Notes: a model not told the origin generated them from the sequence alone. DNA of 64,000 nucleotides from Edwardsiella ictaluri ATCC 33202 (GCF_000264785.1 NZ_AFJI01000081.1:62001-126000); one strand, 5' to 3'; shown: positions 10,511 through 20,562, counted from the first letter of the stretch. Numbers and translations: made by a program.

Positions 10511-11983
10511 ATGGATAAACTGACGCCGTTAAAGCCCCTGCCCGCCCTGATTGCGCTGGCGATTACCCTGACCCTCTGGTTTATTATCCCGGCGCCGGCC
10601 GGCGTGAGCGCCAATGCCTGGCAGCTTCTGGCGCTGTTCGTGGGCACCATTGCCGCCATTATCGGTAAAGCGCTGCCCATCGGCGCGGTTTCGGTGGTGG
10701 CGATTGCGCTGGTGGCCCTGACCGGGGTGACCGCACCCGGAAAACCGGCGGCGGCGCTGAACGACGCCCTGAGCGGTTTTTCCAATTCGTTGATCTGGCT
10801 TATCGGCATTTCAATCATGGTCTCGCAAAGTCTGAACAAGACCGGGCTGGGGGAGCGGATCGGCTACTGGTTTATCGCGCTGTGCGGCAAACGCACGCTG
10901 GGTATTGCCTATGGCCTGGCGCTGGCGGAGACCTCTCTGGCGCCGGTAACCCCGAGCAATACCGCCCGCGGCGGCGGGATTATTCACCCGATCATGCGCT
11001 CGATCGCCGATAGCTTTGGTTCGTATCCGCAGCCGGGATCGACGGAGAAAATCGGCCGCTATCTGTCGCTGGTCAACTACAACATCAACCCGATCACCTC
11101 GGCGATGTTTATCACGGCAACGGCACCCAACCCATTGATTGTAAACCTCATCGCTAAAGGAACCGGCCATGACTTTGAGCTGACCTGGGGCGCCTGGGCG
11201 CTGGCGGCGCTGTTGCCGGCGCTACTCTCGCTGTTGCTGATGCCGCTGGTGGTCTACTGGCTTTATCCGCCGCAGATCCGCCATACCCCGGATGCCCCAC
11301 GCTTTGCCCGCGAACGTCTGCGGGCGCTGGGGCCGATTTCTCTGGCTGAGAAGATCACGCTGGCGGTATTTCTGCTGTTGCTCGTGTTGTGGGCGGATAT
11401 TCCGGCCTGGCTATTGGGCGATGGCTGGTCGGTCAATGCCACCACGGCAGCCTTTGTCGGCCTGGCCATCCTGCTGTGCAGCGGGGTGCTCAGCTGGGAT
11501 GACCTGCTGAAGTGCAAAGGGGCGTGGGATACGGTGATGTGGTTCGCCGCGCTGGTGATGATGGCGACCTTCCTCGGCAAGCTGGGGCTGATAGCCTGGC
11601 TTTCCCAGAGCGTCAGTGTCCTGATCGATGGCATGGGGATGCACTGGGTCGGCGGTATGCTGCTGTTGACGCTGGTGTATGTCTACGCGCACTACTTCTT
11701 TGCCAGCACCACGGCACACATCACCGCCATGTTTGCCGCCTTCTTTGCCGCCGGCCTCGCGCTGGGCGTGCCGCCGGCGCTGTTTGCGCTGGTGCTGGCC
11801 TTCTCCTCCTCGCTGATGATGTCGCTGACCCACTACGGCACCGGCACCGCGCCGATTATCTTTGGCTCCGGCTATGTCACGCTCGGGGAGTGGTGGAAGA
11901 CCGGGTTTATCTTAAGCGCGGTGAACCTGGCGCTGTGGCTCAGCGTCGGCAGCCTGTGGTGGCACTGGCTGGGCTATTGGTGA
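10511..11983 (+). CDS. DASS-family divalent anion:sodium symporter or exchanger
   Basis: A 490-residue inner-membrane protein of the SLC13/DASS family, related to E. coli CitT, TtdT and YbhI, which move di- and tricarboxylates. Many hydrophobic segments cover the length. The family signature TPSNTARGGGI lies near residue 148, and a second substrate/sodium loop TATAPNP follows near residue 203. The C-terminal half has HYFFASTTAHITAMFAAF, as in CitT. The ATG at 10511 follows an AAAAGGAT ribosome site and the folded leader; a start 15 codons upstream would fall in that leader. In E. coli the gene after sgrS is the sugar exporter setA, so this is a replacement at that site. The substrate cannot be told from sequence alone. 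Confidence 0.88.
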   Translation: MDKLTPLKPLPALIALAITLTLWFIIPAPAGVSANAWQLLALFVGTIAAIIGKALPIGAVSVVAIALVALTGVTAPGKPAAALNDALSGFSNSLIWLIGISIMVSQSLNKTGLGERIGYWFIALCGKRTLGIAYGLALAETSLAPVTPSNTARGGGIIHPIMRSIADSFGSYPQPGSTEKIGRYLSLVNYNINPITSAMFITATAPNPLIVNLIAKGTGHDFELTWGAWALAALLPALLSLLLMPLVVYWLYPPQIRHTPDAPRFARERLRALGPISLAEKITLAVFLLLLVLWADIPAWLLGDGWSVNATTAAFVGLAILLCSGVLSWDDLLKCKGAWDTVMWFAALVMMATFLGKLGLIAWLSQSVSVLIDGMGMHWVGGMLLLTLVYVYAHYFFASTTAHITAMFAAFFAAGLALGVPPALFALVLAFSSSLMMSLTHYGTGTAPIIFGSGYVTLGEWWKTGFILSAVNLALWLSVGSLWWHWLGYW

Positions 11984-11991
11984 TGTGCTTA

Positions 11992-12022
11992 CCCGCCGCA
12001 GGTCTGCGGCGGGCGGCTTTTC
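11992..12022 (+). terminator. Rho-independent terminator after the DASS gene
   Basis: A 10-base perfect stem, CCCGCCGCAG (11992-12001) and CTGCGGCGGG (12004-12013), is followed shortly by TTTTCCC. It starts 9 bases after the transporter stop and just before the convergent ABC gene ends. Confidence 0.8.
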
Positions 12023-12026
12023 CCTA

Positions 12027-13845
12027 TTAGTCGTTGCCAATAAAGCCGCCGGTCTGGTGAGCCCACAGCCGGGCATAGATACCGTTTTGCTGCAGCAGTT
12101 CCCGGTGGCTGCCCTGGGCGACTATCCGCCCGTGGTCCATGACGATAAGGCGATCCATGGCGGCGATGGTCGAGAGGCGGTGCGCGATGGCGATAACCGT
12201 TTTCCCGGCCATCATCTGCGCCAGATTGTCCTGAATGGCGGCCTCGGCTTCGGAGTCGAGTGCAGAGGTTGCCTCGTCCATGATGAGAATCGGCGCATCC
12301 TTGAGCAAGACCCGGGCGATGGCGATACGCTGGCGCTGTCCACCGGACAGCTTGACCCCGCGCTCGCCGACCTGGGTGTCATAACCGCGATTGCCCACAT
12401 CGTCCGCCAATTGGCTGATAAAGTCATGCGCCTCTGCCCGCCGACAGGCCGCGATCATCTCCGCCTCGCTGGCCTGCGGATTGCCATACATCAGGTTTTC
12501 GCGGATGGAGCGGTGCAGCAGGGCGGTATCCTGGGTGATCATGCCTATCTGACGGCGCAAAGAGGTTTGAGTAACCTCCGCGATATTCTGGGCATCAAGG
12601 GTAATGCTACCCGATTGCAGGTCATAAAACCGCAGCAGAAGGTGCATTAAACTGGATTTCCCGGCCCCGGAGCGGCCGACAAGAGCGACCTTTTCGCCGG
12701 GTCGGATGTGCAGATCCAGCCTATCGAACAGTATCTGCCCCGCGGGATAACCAAAGCATACGGTATTGAAGCGAATCTCGCCGTGCGTCAGGCGCAGCGG
12801 CGCAGCCCCCGGTTTATCGGCGACGTCGATGTCGTTGGCGACGGTATGGATGCTGTCGATGACCTGCCCGATGCTTTCAAACAGTGCGCGCACCTCCCAC
12901 ATAATCCACTTGGACATGCCCTGTAGACGCAGGGCAAGACTGATGCCGATGGCGATAACGCGCCTGCTGCTGCCACAGGGCGATAGACAGTGCCGCCAGG
13001 GAAAACAGCAGCAGATAGTTGATGACATCCACGCTGAACAGCAGCCCGGTCAGGGTGCGCATCTGACGGTATACCGTGGCCAGATAGCGCTGCATGGCGT
13101 GTCGGGCATAGTCGCTTTCGCGCTGATCATGGGAAAACAGTTTGACGGTGGTGATGTGGGTATAGGTGTCCACGATGGTGCCGCTCATCATGGACTGCGC
13201 GTTGGCCTGCTCACTGGCGATGCGCCGTAGGCGCGGCAGGAGATGGATCTGAATCAGGGTATAGGTCGCCAGCCACAGCAGTAAGGGGATCAGCAGTAGT
13301 GCATCGACGCTGGCGATCATGACCAGCACCGAGAGCAGATACACCAGAATATAGATCAGCAGATCGACCATTTTCATCACCACTTCGCGCACCGATTGGG
13401 CACTTTGCATCACCTTTGCCGCCACCCGCCCGGCAAAATCACGCTGAAAAAACGCGATGCTCTGACCGAGGAGATAGCGATGCACCTGCCAACGGACGGC
13501 CATGGGGTAGTTTCCCAGAATACTTTGGTGCAGCAGGTTTGAGTGCAGCCAGGCCAGTAAGGGCATGACCACCAGCACCAGAATCGTCATGCCTATCAGG
13601 CTGGGGCGTTGATCGGCCCAGAAGGTGGCGCGCTCGGCGTGGCTCAGCAGGTCGACCAGCTCGCCCAGGTAGCGTAACAGTATGACCTCGCAGACGGCGA
13701 CGGCGGCGCTGAGCAGCGCCATGGCGCAGAGCGGGCGCTCAAAACCGCGGGTGTAGTGGCGGCAGAAACCGAACAGCGTCGCCGGCGGCTTTTGGGGATC
13801 CTGTGACGGAAACGGCTCCGTCAGTCGTTCGAACCAATGAAACAT
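12027..13845 (-). pseudogene. ABC exporter half-transporter (membrane domain plus ATPase), broken by a frameshift
   Basis: Two reading frames together make one MsbA/HlyB-type exporter of about 606 residues. The first frame begins MFHWFERLTEP at 13845. It carries the membrane domain (AMALLSAAVAVCEVILL, VAAKVMQSAQSVREVVMK) and runs to about 12960 before going off-family. The second frame picks up near 12958 with VIAIGISLALRLQGMSKW. It continues through Walker A (GRSGAGKSS), the signature [16 protein letters not shown], Walker B (ILIMDEATSALDS) and the H-loop AHRLST. The break is near GTGGCAGCAGCAGGCGCG on the minus strand, and a few linker residues expected there are missing, so a small deletion is likely. 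The gene diverges from the siderophore uptake genes across a Fur-like site and might have exported a siderophore; that role is a guess. Confidence 0.8.
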
Positions 13846-13906
13846 GGATAAACCCTGGATGGCACACAGAGTTGCCAAGTGGAAAAGGTGAATATAGAAT
13901 GCAAAT

Positions 13907-13925
13907 GATAATAAAAAAGGTTATC
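13907..13925. promoter_or_regulatory. Probable Fur box between the exporter and fhuC-like genes
   Basis: GATAATAAAAAAGGTTATC matches the 19-base Fur consensus at about 14 positions by my count, and both half sites (GATAAT, TTATC) are intact. It lies 31 bases before the fhuC-like ATG and 61 bases before the divergent exporter start. Iron-dependent repression of both sides is the natural reading. Confidence 0.65.
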
Positions 13926-13956
13926 AATTGGTATTAATTCATCACAAGGGAATGCC

Positions 13957-14730
13957 ATGTTTTCGCTAACCAACCTAGAGGTTGTGCGCGGGGGACGCGA
14001 GGTCCTGGTTATCGAACAGTTGACGATCCCAACGGATCGTCTGACGGTAATTCTGGGACATAACGGGTCCGGTAAATCGACGCTGGTCAGCCTGCTGGCC
14101 GGCCAGCTGCGCCCCGACGGCGGCCAGATCGCTCTGGATGGGCAGGCGCTGTCATCCCTCTCCGCCGGTGCACTGGCGCGGCGGGTGGCCTTTTTACCGC
14201 AGAAGCTGCCCACCAGCGCCGGGCTGACCGTGAGGGAGCTGGTGCGCCTGGGGCGTTTTCCATGGCGTGGCATGCTGGGGCGCTGGCGCCGTGAAGATCG
14301 GCAGCTCATCGACGCGGCGATGGCTGAGACCGGGGTGACCCCCTTTGCCGAAACGCTGGTGGATACGCTGTCCGGCGGGGAACGCCAGCGGGCGTGGGTC
14401 GCCATGCTGCTGGCGCAGGCCTCGCCGCTACTGATCCTTGATGAACCGACCTCGGCGCTGGATATCCAGCATCAGTACCAACTCATGGCGCTGCTATCGG
14501 CGCTGCCGCGCGGTGTCTTGGTCATTCTGCACGACCTGAATCTGGCGCTGCGCTATGCCGATCACGTGATTGCCCTGAAGCAGGGGCGCGTGGCCTTCGC
14601 TGGCCCGGCGGCGGCGTTGGCCGACGAGCGGCGCCTGTCCGAGCTGTACCAAACCCCGATCCGCCTGACGGATCACCCGCATCCTGCCCCCGGGGCGCCG
14701 CCTCATAAAGTTGCTATCGTATGTGCTTGA
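13957..14730 (+). CDS. fhuC: FhuC-like ATPase of a ferric-siderophore ABC importer
   Basis: A 257-residue ABC ATPase; E. coli FhuC has 265. Walker A is GHNGSGKST near residues 34-42, the signature is LSGGERQRAWVAMLLAQ, and Walker B is LLILDEPTSALD. The stretch LSSLSAGALARRVAFLPQ is typical of iron-siderophore and B12 ATPases. It energises the FhuB-type permease. The ribosome site is ACAAGGGAA, 6 bases before the ATG. Its 3' end overlaps the next gene by 10 bases, so fhuC, fhuD and fhuB form one transcript behind the Fur-like site. It could serve a hydroxamate other than ferrichrome. Confidence 0.82.
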   Translation: MFSLTNLEVVRGGREVLVIEQLTIPTDRLTVILGHNGSGKSTLVSLLAGQLRPDGGQIALDGQALSSLSAGALARRVAFLPQKLPTSAGLTVRELVRLGRFPWRGMLGRWRREDRQLIDAAMAETGVTPFAETLVDTLSGGERQRAWVAMLLAQASPLLILDEPTSALDIQHQYQLMALLSALPRGVLVILHDLNLALRYADHVIALKQGRVAFAGPAAALADERRLSELYQTPIRLTDHPHPAPGAPPHKVAIVCA

Positions 14731-15653
14731 TTTTTAATTTTATTTTTAGATTTTTTGCGCCGTTGGCGCTGCTGTTCTCCCTGTTTTCACCCAGCGCTCA
14801 GGCGCTGACGGTCAGCGACAGCCGCGGTACTCATCAGCTACCGGCCGTGCCGACGAGAGCCGTGGTGCTGGACTGGGATCTGCTGGAGCAGACCATTGAG
14901 CTGGGGGTGACGCCGCTGGCTGCCACCGATCTGGACAGCTACCGCGAATGGGTGGCACAGCCGCCGATACCGGCGCAGACGCAGAGCGTCGGCAGCCGTG
15001 AAGAGCCGAATCTGGAGCGCATCGCGGCGCTGAAACCCGATGTGATCCTCGCCAGCGAAATGCAGCAGGCGCTGCTGCCGCGCCTGATGCAGATTGCGCC
15101 GGTGCTGTATTACACCAATTTTTCCGCCGCGGACGATCACGCCGCGGTGGCGATAGCGCAGTTCCGCCAGCTGGCGCAGGCGTTTGGTCGTGAGGCGATC
15201 GCGGAGCAGAAGCTGGCCGCGATGCAGGCCCGCTTTCAGCATTTATCACGGGCGCTGCGCGCGGCGTTTCAGGGCCAGCTCCCCGCCGTCACGGTGATGC
15301 GCTTTGCCAGCACGACTTCAACCTACCTGTATACCACTAACTCGATGCCGGTCTATGTCCTGCGCCAGCTGGGGATCTCGCCTGCACTGACGCCGCCGCC
15401 GGCGCGCTGGGGGATTGTCCGGCAGCCGATCGCCGGGCTACAGCGGGTCGGCCAAGGCTACGTGCTCTACTTTTTGCCTTTTCATGACGCCGCGCGCCTG
15501 GATGCGATGCGGCTATGGCAGGCGATGCCGTTTGTCCGCGGGCAGCGGGTGAGCGCCGTCCGTCCGGTCTGGAGCTATGGCGGCGCGATGTCGTTACAGT
15601 ATGCCGCAGAGGCGATGGCGGAAAGCCTGATGGCGCTGGCGGCGCAGAAATGA
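14721..15653 (+). CDS. fhuD: FhuD-like periplasmic ferric-siderophore binding protein
   Basis: A 310-residue binding protein with an N-terminal signal segment (FFAPLALLFSLFSPSAQA, cleavage probably after AQA). The family pattern of FhuD is clear: DWDLLEQTIELGVTPLA, REWVAQPPIP, EEPNLERIAALKPDVIL, and near the end LWQAMPFVRGQRVSAV. It would carry the iron-loaded siderophore from the outer-membrane receptor to the FhuB-type permease. There is no lipobox cysteine, so it is probably soluble. It overlaps fhuC by 10 bases and fhuB by 4. Confidence 0.82.
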   Translation: MCLIFNFIFRFFAPLALLFSLFSPSAQALTVSDSRGTHQLPAVPTRAVVLDWDLLEQTIELGVTPLAATDLDSYREWVAQPPIPAQTQSVGSREEPNLERIAALKPDVILASEMQQALLPRLMQIAPVLYYTNFSAADDHAAVAIAQFRQLAQAFGREAIAEQKLAAMQARFQHLSRALRAAFQGQLPAVTVMRFASTTSTYLYTTNSMPVYVLRQLGISPALTPPPARWGIVRQPIAGLQRVGQGYVLYFLPFHDAARLDAMRLWQAMPFVRGQRVSAVRPVWSYGGAMSLQYAAEAMAESLMALAAQK

Positions 15654-17644
15654 GCGGCGCAGTAAGGCTGGCGGCGCCGCTGCTGCTGTTGACGCTGGCC
15701 GTGGCATCGCTGCAGTGGGCGCAGCCGCTGACGCTGCTGCAGCAATGGCAGCTCTTGCTGGCCCCGCAGCAGGCGCAGAGTCTCGATGACATTCTGTGGC
15801 TGTACTCGCAGCTACCGCGTCTGGCGATCACGCTGTTGGTGGGGGCAACGCTGGGCCTGGCCGGCAGCGTGATGCAGCAGCTGACCCAGAATGCGCTGAT
15901 GTCGCCGCTGACGATGGGCACCTCGTCGGGGGCATGGCTGGCATTGGTGCTGCTGGCGGCATTCTGGCCTGGGCAGCAGGCGCAGTGGGGGGCCCTTGCC
16001 GCGATGGGGGGCGCTTTGCTGGCCTTTGCCCTGATCGTGCTGATCGCCGGGCTGGACAACATGACCGGCCTGCCGATGGTCATCGCCGGCATGGTGATTA
16101 ACATTCTGCTCGGTGCGCTGGCATCGGGGGTGCTGCTGCTACAGCACCCCTATGCGCAGAATATCTTCCTGTGGGGCAGCGGCGACTTGGCGCAAAGCGA
16201 CTGGGGGTGGGTTCGCTGGCTGTTACCCCGCCTGACGCCGGCCCTGCTGCTGCTGCTGTTCGCCCCGCGGGTGCTAGAGCTGCTGCGCCTGGGGCACCAG
16301 GGGGCGCAGGCGCGCGGCGTCGCGCTGGTTCCGCTCTTTTTTGCGCTGATGCTGCTGACCATCTGGCTGGTCTCTGCGGCGGTGACGGCCGTCGGGCTGA
16401 TCGGTTTTATCGGCCTGCTGACGCCCAACATCGTGCGGGCGCTGGGGGTGCGGACGCCGCGGGGCGAGCTGTATGCCAGCCTGCTGGGCGGAGCGCTACT
16501 GTTACTGCTGACCGATGCGCTGGCGCAGGGGGTGTCGCTGTGGCTGGGGCAGCTCTTGCCGACCGGCGTGGTGGCTGCCGCTATCGGCGCACCGGCGCTG
16601 ATCCTGTTCAGTCGGCGTCGCCTGAGCGCGCCGGATGGCCTGGGGGCGCCCCTGATATCGGCCCGCGGGCGGGTTTCGGCGTGGGTCAGCGTGGCGTTGA
16701 CGGCGCTTGCTGCGTTGGCGTTGCTCGGCTACCTGACCTACCAGCCAGAGGCGGCGGGCTGGCCCTTTGCCTGGCCACAGGCGTATCAGTGGGCGCTGCG
16801 CTGGCCGCGGGCGCTGGCAGCGTTGAGCTGCGGCGGGGCGTTGGCGCTGGCCGGCGTGCTGTTACAGCGTCTGATGTATAACCCGTTGGCCAGCCCCGAT
16901 CTGCTGGGCGTCTCCTCCGGTGCCACGCTGACGCTGGTCTTGGCGATGCTGTGGTGTGGCCAGACGCTGACGGCCTTACAGCAGTGGGGCGTCGGCCTGG
17001 CGGGCAGCCTGGCGGTACTGGCGGCATTGATGGCGCTGGGGCGTCGCCAGCGTTACGCCCCGGCCAGTGTGATCCTGAGCGGTATCGCGCTGACGGCGTT
17101 GCTGCAGGCGTTGGTGCAGTTTTGCCTGGCGCAGGGAGGCCAGGACAGCTACCGCATTTTGCAGTGGCTGGCGGGCTCCACCTACCGGGTGACGGCCGCG
17201 CAGGCGCTGCTGCTCTCTGCGCTGACGGCGCTGCTGCTGCTGTTGGCGCTGTTTGTATCGCGCGCCCTGACGCTGCTCTCCATTGGTCGCGCCTTTTCCC
17301 AGGCCCGCGGATTGAACGGCGCTGGGGCCGCGGCGCTGCTGTTGGTGCTGGTGGCGCTGCTGTGCGCCATTGCGACGGCGGCGATAGGCCCGGTGGCCTT
17401 TGTCGGCCTGATGGCGCCGCACCTGGCGCAGATGCTGGGCGCGCGGACGGCCAGGGCGCAGATGGGGCTGGCCGCGTTGCTGGGGGCCGCGACGCTGCTG
17501 TGGGCAGACTGGTTGGGGCAGGTCTTACTGTACCCCCGTGCGATGGCAGCCGGGACGCTGGTCGCCATCGTCGGGGCCGCCTATTTCCTGCTGCTGCTGA
17601 TCGCTGGCCGCCTGACGCGCCGTCGTCTTCAGCGCGTCGCGTAG
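15650..17644 (+). CDS. fhuB: FhuB-like fused two-domain ferric-siderophore permease
   Basis: A 664-residue membrane protein made of two FecCD-type permease halves in one chain, the form seen in E. coli FhuB (660). Each half carries the motif region around GLIGFIGLLTPNIVRALG (first half) and AIGPVAFVGLMAPHLAQM (second half), which includes the ATPase docking loop. I chose the ATG at 15650, which overlaps the fhuD stop as ATGA and starts MSGAVRLAAPLLLLTL. A start 45 codons upstream would run through the end of fhuD in another frame and is rejected. It completes the FhuCDB-type importer. Confidence 0.85.
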   Translation: MSGAVRLAAPLLLLTLAVASLQWAQPLTLLQQWQLLLAPQQAQSLDDILWLYSQLPRLAITLLVGATLGLAGSVMQQLTQNALMSPLTMGTSSGAWLALVLLAAFWPGQQAQWGALAAMGGALLAFALIVLIAGLDNMTGLPMVIAGMVINILLGALASGVLLLQHPYAQNIFLWGSGDLAQSDWGWVRWLLPRLTPALLLLLFAPRVLELLRLGHQGAQARGVALVPLFFALMLLTIWLVSAAVTAVGLIGFIGLLTPNIVRALGVRTPRGELYASLLGGALLLLLTDALAQGVSLWLGQLLPTGVVAAAIGAPALILFSRRRLSAPDGLGAPLISARGRVSAWVSVALTALAALALLGYLTYQPEAAGWPFAWPQAYQWALRWPRALAALSCGGALALAGVLLQRLMYNPLASPDLLGVSSGATLTLVLAMLWCGQTLTALQQWGVGLAGSLAVLAALMALGRRQRYAPASVILSGIALTALLQALVQFCLAQGGQDSYRILQWLAGSTYRVTAAQALLLSALTALLLLLALFVSRALTLLSIGRAFSQARGLNGAGAAALLLVLVALLCAIATAAIGPVAFVGLMAPHLAQMLGARTARAQMGLAALLGAATLLWADWLGQVLLYPRAMAAGTLVAIVGAAYFLLLLIAGRLTRRRLQRVA

Positions 17645-17707
17645 CGGTACGATCCGCGGTGCGAACCCACGCAGAGAGCACGGAATTTTGGCTTATTTTT
17701 ACGTAAT

Positions 17708-17726
17708 GGTTGTAAAAATCATTTTT
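17708..17726. promoter_or_regulatory. Possible weak Fur box before the TonB-dependent receptor gene
   Basis: GGTTGTAAAAATCATTTTT agrees with the Fur consensus at about 12 of 19 positions, including the ATCATT core. It lies 29 bases before the receptor ATG in a short AT-rich spacer. The match is modest, but its place fits an iron-regulated receptor. Confidence 0.4.
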
Positions 17727-17755
17727 ATTTTTGTTTTATTTACATAAGGGAAATT

Positions 17756-19920
17756 ATGTCATCACTGCGTTTATCCCACATGGGCGTGGGGCTGTTGGGC
17801 GCAATCTCGCTAGGCTGCACGTCTGCTGCGATGGCGGAGGAGAGCGCCCGCCCGGCGGATGAGATCACGGTCAGCGGCTCGCAGGTCGCGCTGGGCGACA
17901 GCTATGAGGGCGGGCAGGTCGCGCGCACCGGGCGGCTGGGCATGCTGGGCAACAGTGATTTTATGGATGCCCCCTTTATCCTGACCAGCTACACCTCGGC
18001 GCTGATTGAGCAGCAGCAGGCGGCCAGCGTGGCCGATGTGTTACAAAACGATCCCACCGTGCGGGTGGCCAAGGGATTCGGTAACTTCCAAGAGCTGTAT
18101 ATGATCCGCGGTTTCCCGGTGTACTCCGATGATATGACCCTGAACGGGGTCTACGGGATTTTACCGCGTCAGTTTGTCGCCGCCGAAATGCTGGAGCGGG
18201 TTGAAGTGCTGCGCGGTGCCAATACCTTCCTGAACGGCGCGGCGCCCGGCGGCAGCGCCGTCGGGGGGATGGTGAACCTGGTGCCGAAGCGGGCGGGTCA
18301 TACACCGTTGACGCGGGTCACCGGCGGTGTGCAGGGGGATGGCCAGGGCTACGCGGCGTTGGATGTGGCCCGGCGCTTCGGTGACGATGAGGCCAACGGC
18401 GTTCGGGTTAATCTGGTCGGACGGGATGGTAAGAGCGCGGTCGCCCGAGAGAAACAGCGCCTCGGCGCGCTATCCGTCGGTTTCGATCATCGCCGTGACC
18501 GGCTGCAGCTGTCGGCGGACATCGGCTATCAGGATCACCATATCGATGCGCCGCGCCCCAGCGTTACGCCGGGGGGGCCACGCTGCCTGCAGCGCCGTCG
18601 GCCAGTAAAAACTATGCCCAGGACTGGACCTATGCCGATGAGAAGCAGCTGTTTGGCGTCGTGCGCGGTGAGTATTTACTGAACGACAACACCCGTGTCT
18701 GGCTGGGGGCGGGGGCGCGGCAGGGTAAAGAGCATAACCTGCTGGCTAACCCCACGGCCGATGGCGATGGGGGGCTCTCGGCCTTCCTGTTCGAAAACGT
18801 CAGGCAGGATAACGTGTTGTCTGCTGATGTCGGTGTACGTCACGATCTGATCACCGGCAGCATCAATCATACGCTGACGCTTTCTGCGGCGGCGTATCAG
18901 CTGCGTTCAAAGAACGCTTGGGCCATGTCGTCCACGTTCAGTGGTTTTGGGACGCTGAATGATATGTGGTCGGTTGCCCGCCCGGAGGCAACTTTCTTTG
19001 GCGGATCGCTCAGCGATGCGCGGGAGACGGAGCGTAACAGCAGCCACAGTGTGGCGCTGGCTGATACCCTGGGCATGCTGGAGGATAAGATTAAGCTGAC
19101 GCTCGGCGGCCGCTGGCAGCGTCTGGAAACCCGTTCTTATGACTATGATAGCGGCGCCCTCAGCGCTCGCTATGGGAAAAACGCCCTGACGCCTTTCGTC
19201 GGTGCGCTATATCAGCCCTCTCTGGAGGTGGCGCTGTTCGCCAACTACGCCGAGGCGCTGCTGCCCAGCGGGGTGGCGCCGGCAACCAGCAATGGCGTCA
19301 CGGTAAGCAATGCCGGCCAGGTCTTTGCGCCGTTCCGCGCCCAGCAGATCGAGGCGGGGGCCAAGTATGACAATGGCATGTTTGGGGCATCAGTCAGCCT
19401 GTTCCAGATTACCCGCCCGGAGTTTCGCCTGGACGGTACCACCTATACCGATAATGGCGAACAGCGTAACCGCGGGATTGAGCTGACATTGTTTGGTAAA
19501 CCCCATGAGCGCGTCACGATGCTGGGGGGCGTAACGCTGCTGGATGCCCGGCAGCAAAAGAGCTCGCCCGGCGGTCAGGACGGGAAGCGGGCGATAGGCG
19601 TACCGGCGGTTCAGGCAAACCTGAACCTGGGGTGGGAGACGCCGTTTATCGACGGACTGGCGCTGGAGGGGCGCGCGGTCTATACCGCCTCACAGTATGC
19701 GGATGCCGCCAATACCCTGTCTATTCCGGCGTGGGTACGCGTCGATCTGGGGGCACGCTATGCGCTGAAGCTCGACGGTCATGACGTGACGCTGCGCGCG
19801 CGGGTCGAGAACCTGAGCGATAAGCGCTACTGGTCGTCCGTCGGCGGTTATCCGGGCAGTAACTATCTGGTGCAGGGCAACCCGCGCACCGTTATCGTCT
19901 CTGCCAGCTACGACTTCTAA
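17756..19920 (+). pseudogene. TonB-dependent siderophore receptor, frameshifted at a run of seven G
   Basis: The first frame starts MSSLRLSHMGVGLLGAI, with a signal peptide ending near AAMA. It includes the plug domain (SVADVLQNDPTVRVAKGF, LERVEVLRGANTFLNG, GGMVNLVPKR) and leaves the family after VTPG. The second frame holds the rest of the 22-strand barrel and ends VSASYDF with the usual terminal Phe. The two meet at the G run 18571-18577. Adding one G (or removing two) joins them through ATLPAAPSASKNYAQDWTY without loss, giving about 721 residues. It follows the FhuCDB-like operon and would be its outer-membrane receptor. The break could be a true pseudogene, an OFF phase of a slippery tract, or a sequencing error. 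Confidence 0.82.
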
Positions 19921-19925
19921 CCCAA

Positions 19926-19953
19926 CGGCGGCCGGGTGATGCCCGTGCCGCCG
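19926..19953. terminator. Hairpin between the receptor gene and leuD
   Basis: CGGCGGC (19926-19932) and GCCGCCG (19947-19953) enclose an inner GGG/CCC pair in the 39-base gap between two convergent genes. There is no T run on either side, so termination ability is uncertain. Confidence 0.4.
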
Positions 19954-19959
19954 CGGTCG

Positions 19960-20562
19960 TTAACGCAGAAACGCGGGTCGACGCGCTTCGTAGTCGTCGA
20001 TCGCCGACGCATGCCGCAGCGTCAGGCCAATGCTGTCCAGGCCGTGGATGAGACAGTGGCGGCGGAACGGGTCCAGCGTAAAGGTATAGCGCGTGTCGCC
20101 CGCCTGCAGCGTCTGCTGCTCTACGTCCACGCTAAATGCGATGCCGGGCGATGCGCTGACCAGGGTAAACAGCGCCGCTATCTGTGCCTCGTCGAGGATA
20201 ATGGGCAGCAGCTGGCTGTTAAACGCATTGCCGTAAAAGATATCGGCAAAGCTGGGGGCGATAACCACACGGAAGCCGTAGTCGGTCAGCGCCCAGGGCG
20301 CGTGCTCACGCGATGAACCACAGCCAAAGTTTTCCCGCGCCAGCAGAATACTGCCCTGCTGGAACGGGGGTTGATTCAGGACGAACGCCGGGTTGGGCCG
20401 CTCCCCAGCCTCGTCCAGAAAGCGCCAGTCGTGAAACAGGTGGCGGCCAAATCCGCTGCGTGTCACCTTCTGCAGAAACTGCTTGGGAATAATGGCATCG
20501 GTGTCCACGTTGGCGGCGTCCAGCGGGACGACGATACCGGTATGGCGGGTGAACTCAGTCAT
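19960..20562 (-). CDS. leuD: LeuD, small subunit of isopropylmalate isomerase
   Basis: A 200-residue protein (E. coli 201) that works with LeuC to isomerise 2-isopropylmalate to 3-isopropylmalate in leucine synthesis. Diagnostic stretches are [37 protein letters not shown] and [16 protein letters not shown]. The ATG at 20560-20562 begins MTEFTRHTG as in the family. A frame 55 residues longer runs back through leuC and is rejected. It overlaps the end of leuC by 8 bases and is the last gene of leuABCD. Confidence 0.96.
   Translation of the reverse strand: MTEFTRHTGIVVPLDAANVDTDAIIPKQFLQKVTRSGFGRHLFHDWRFLDEAGERPNPAFVLNQPPFQQGSILLARENFGCGSSREHAPWALTDYGFRVVIAPSFADIFYGNAFNSQLLPIILDEAQIAALFTLVSASPGIAFSVDVEQQTLQAGDTRYTFTLDPFRRHCLIHGLDSIGLTLRHASAIDDYEARRPAFLR

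Noticed and set aside
10300-10839. Minus-strand open frame of 179 codons covering the sgrS terminator and the start of the DASS gene
   Set aside because: It has no recognisable domain, crosses a terminator and the folded leader, and is antisense to a clear transporter.
13957-17706. Many long alternate frames inside fhuC, fhuD and fhuB
   Set aside because: GC-rich codon bias leaves long shadow frames; only the listed frames match a protein family.
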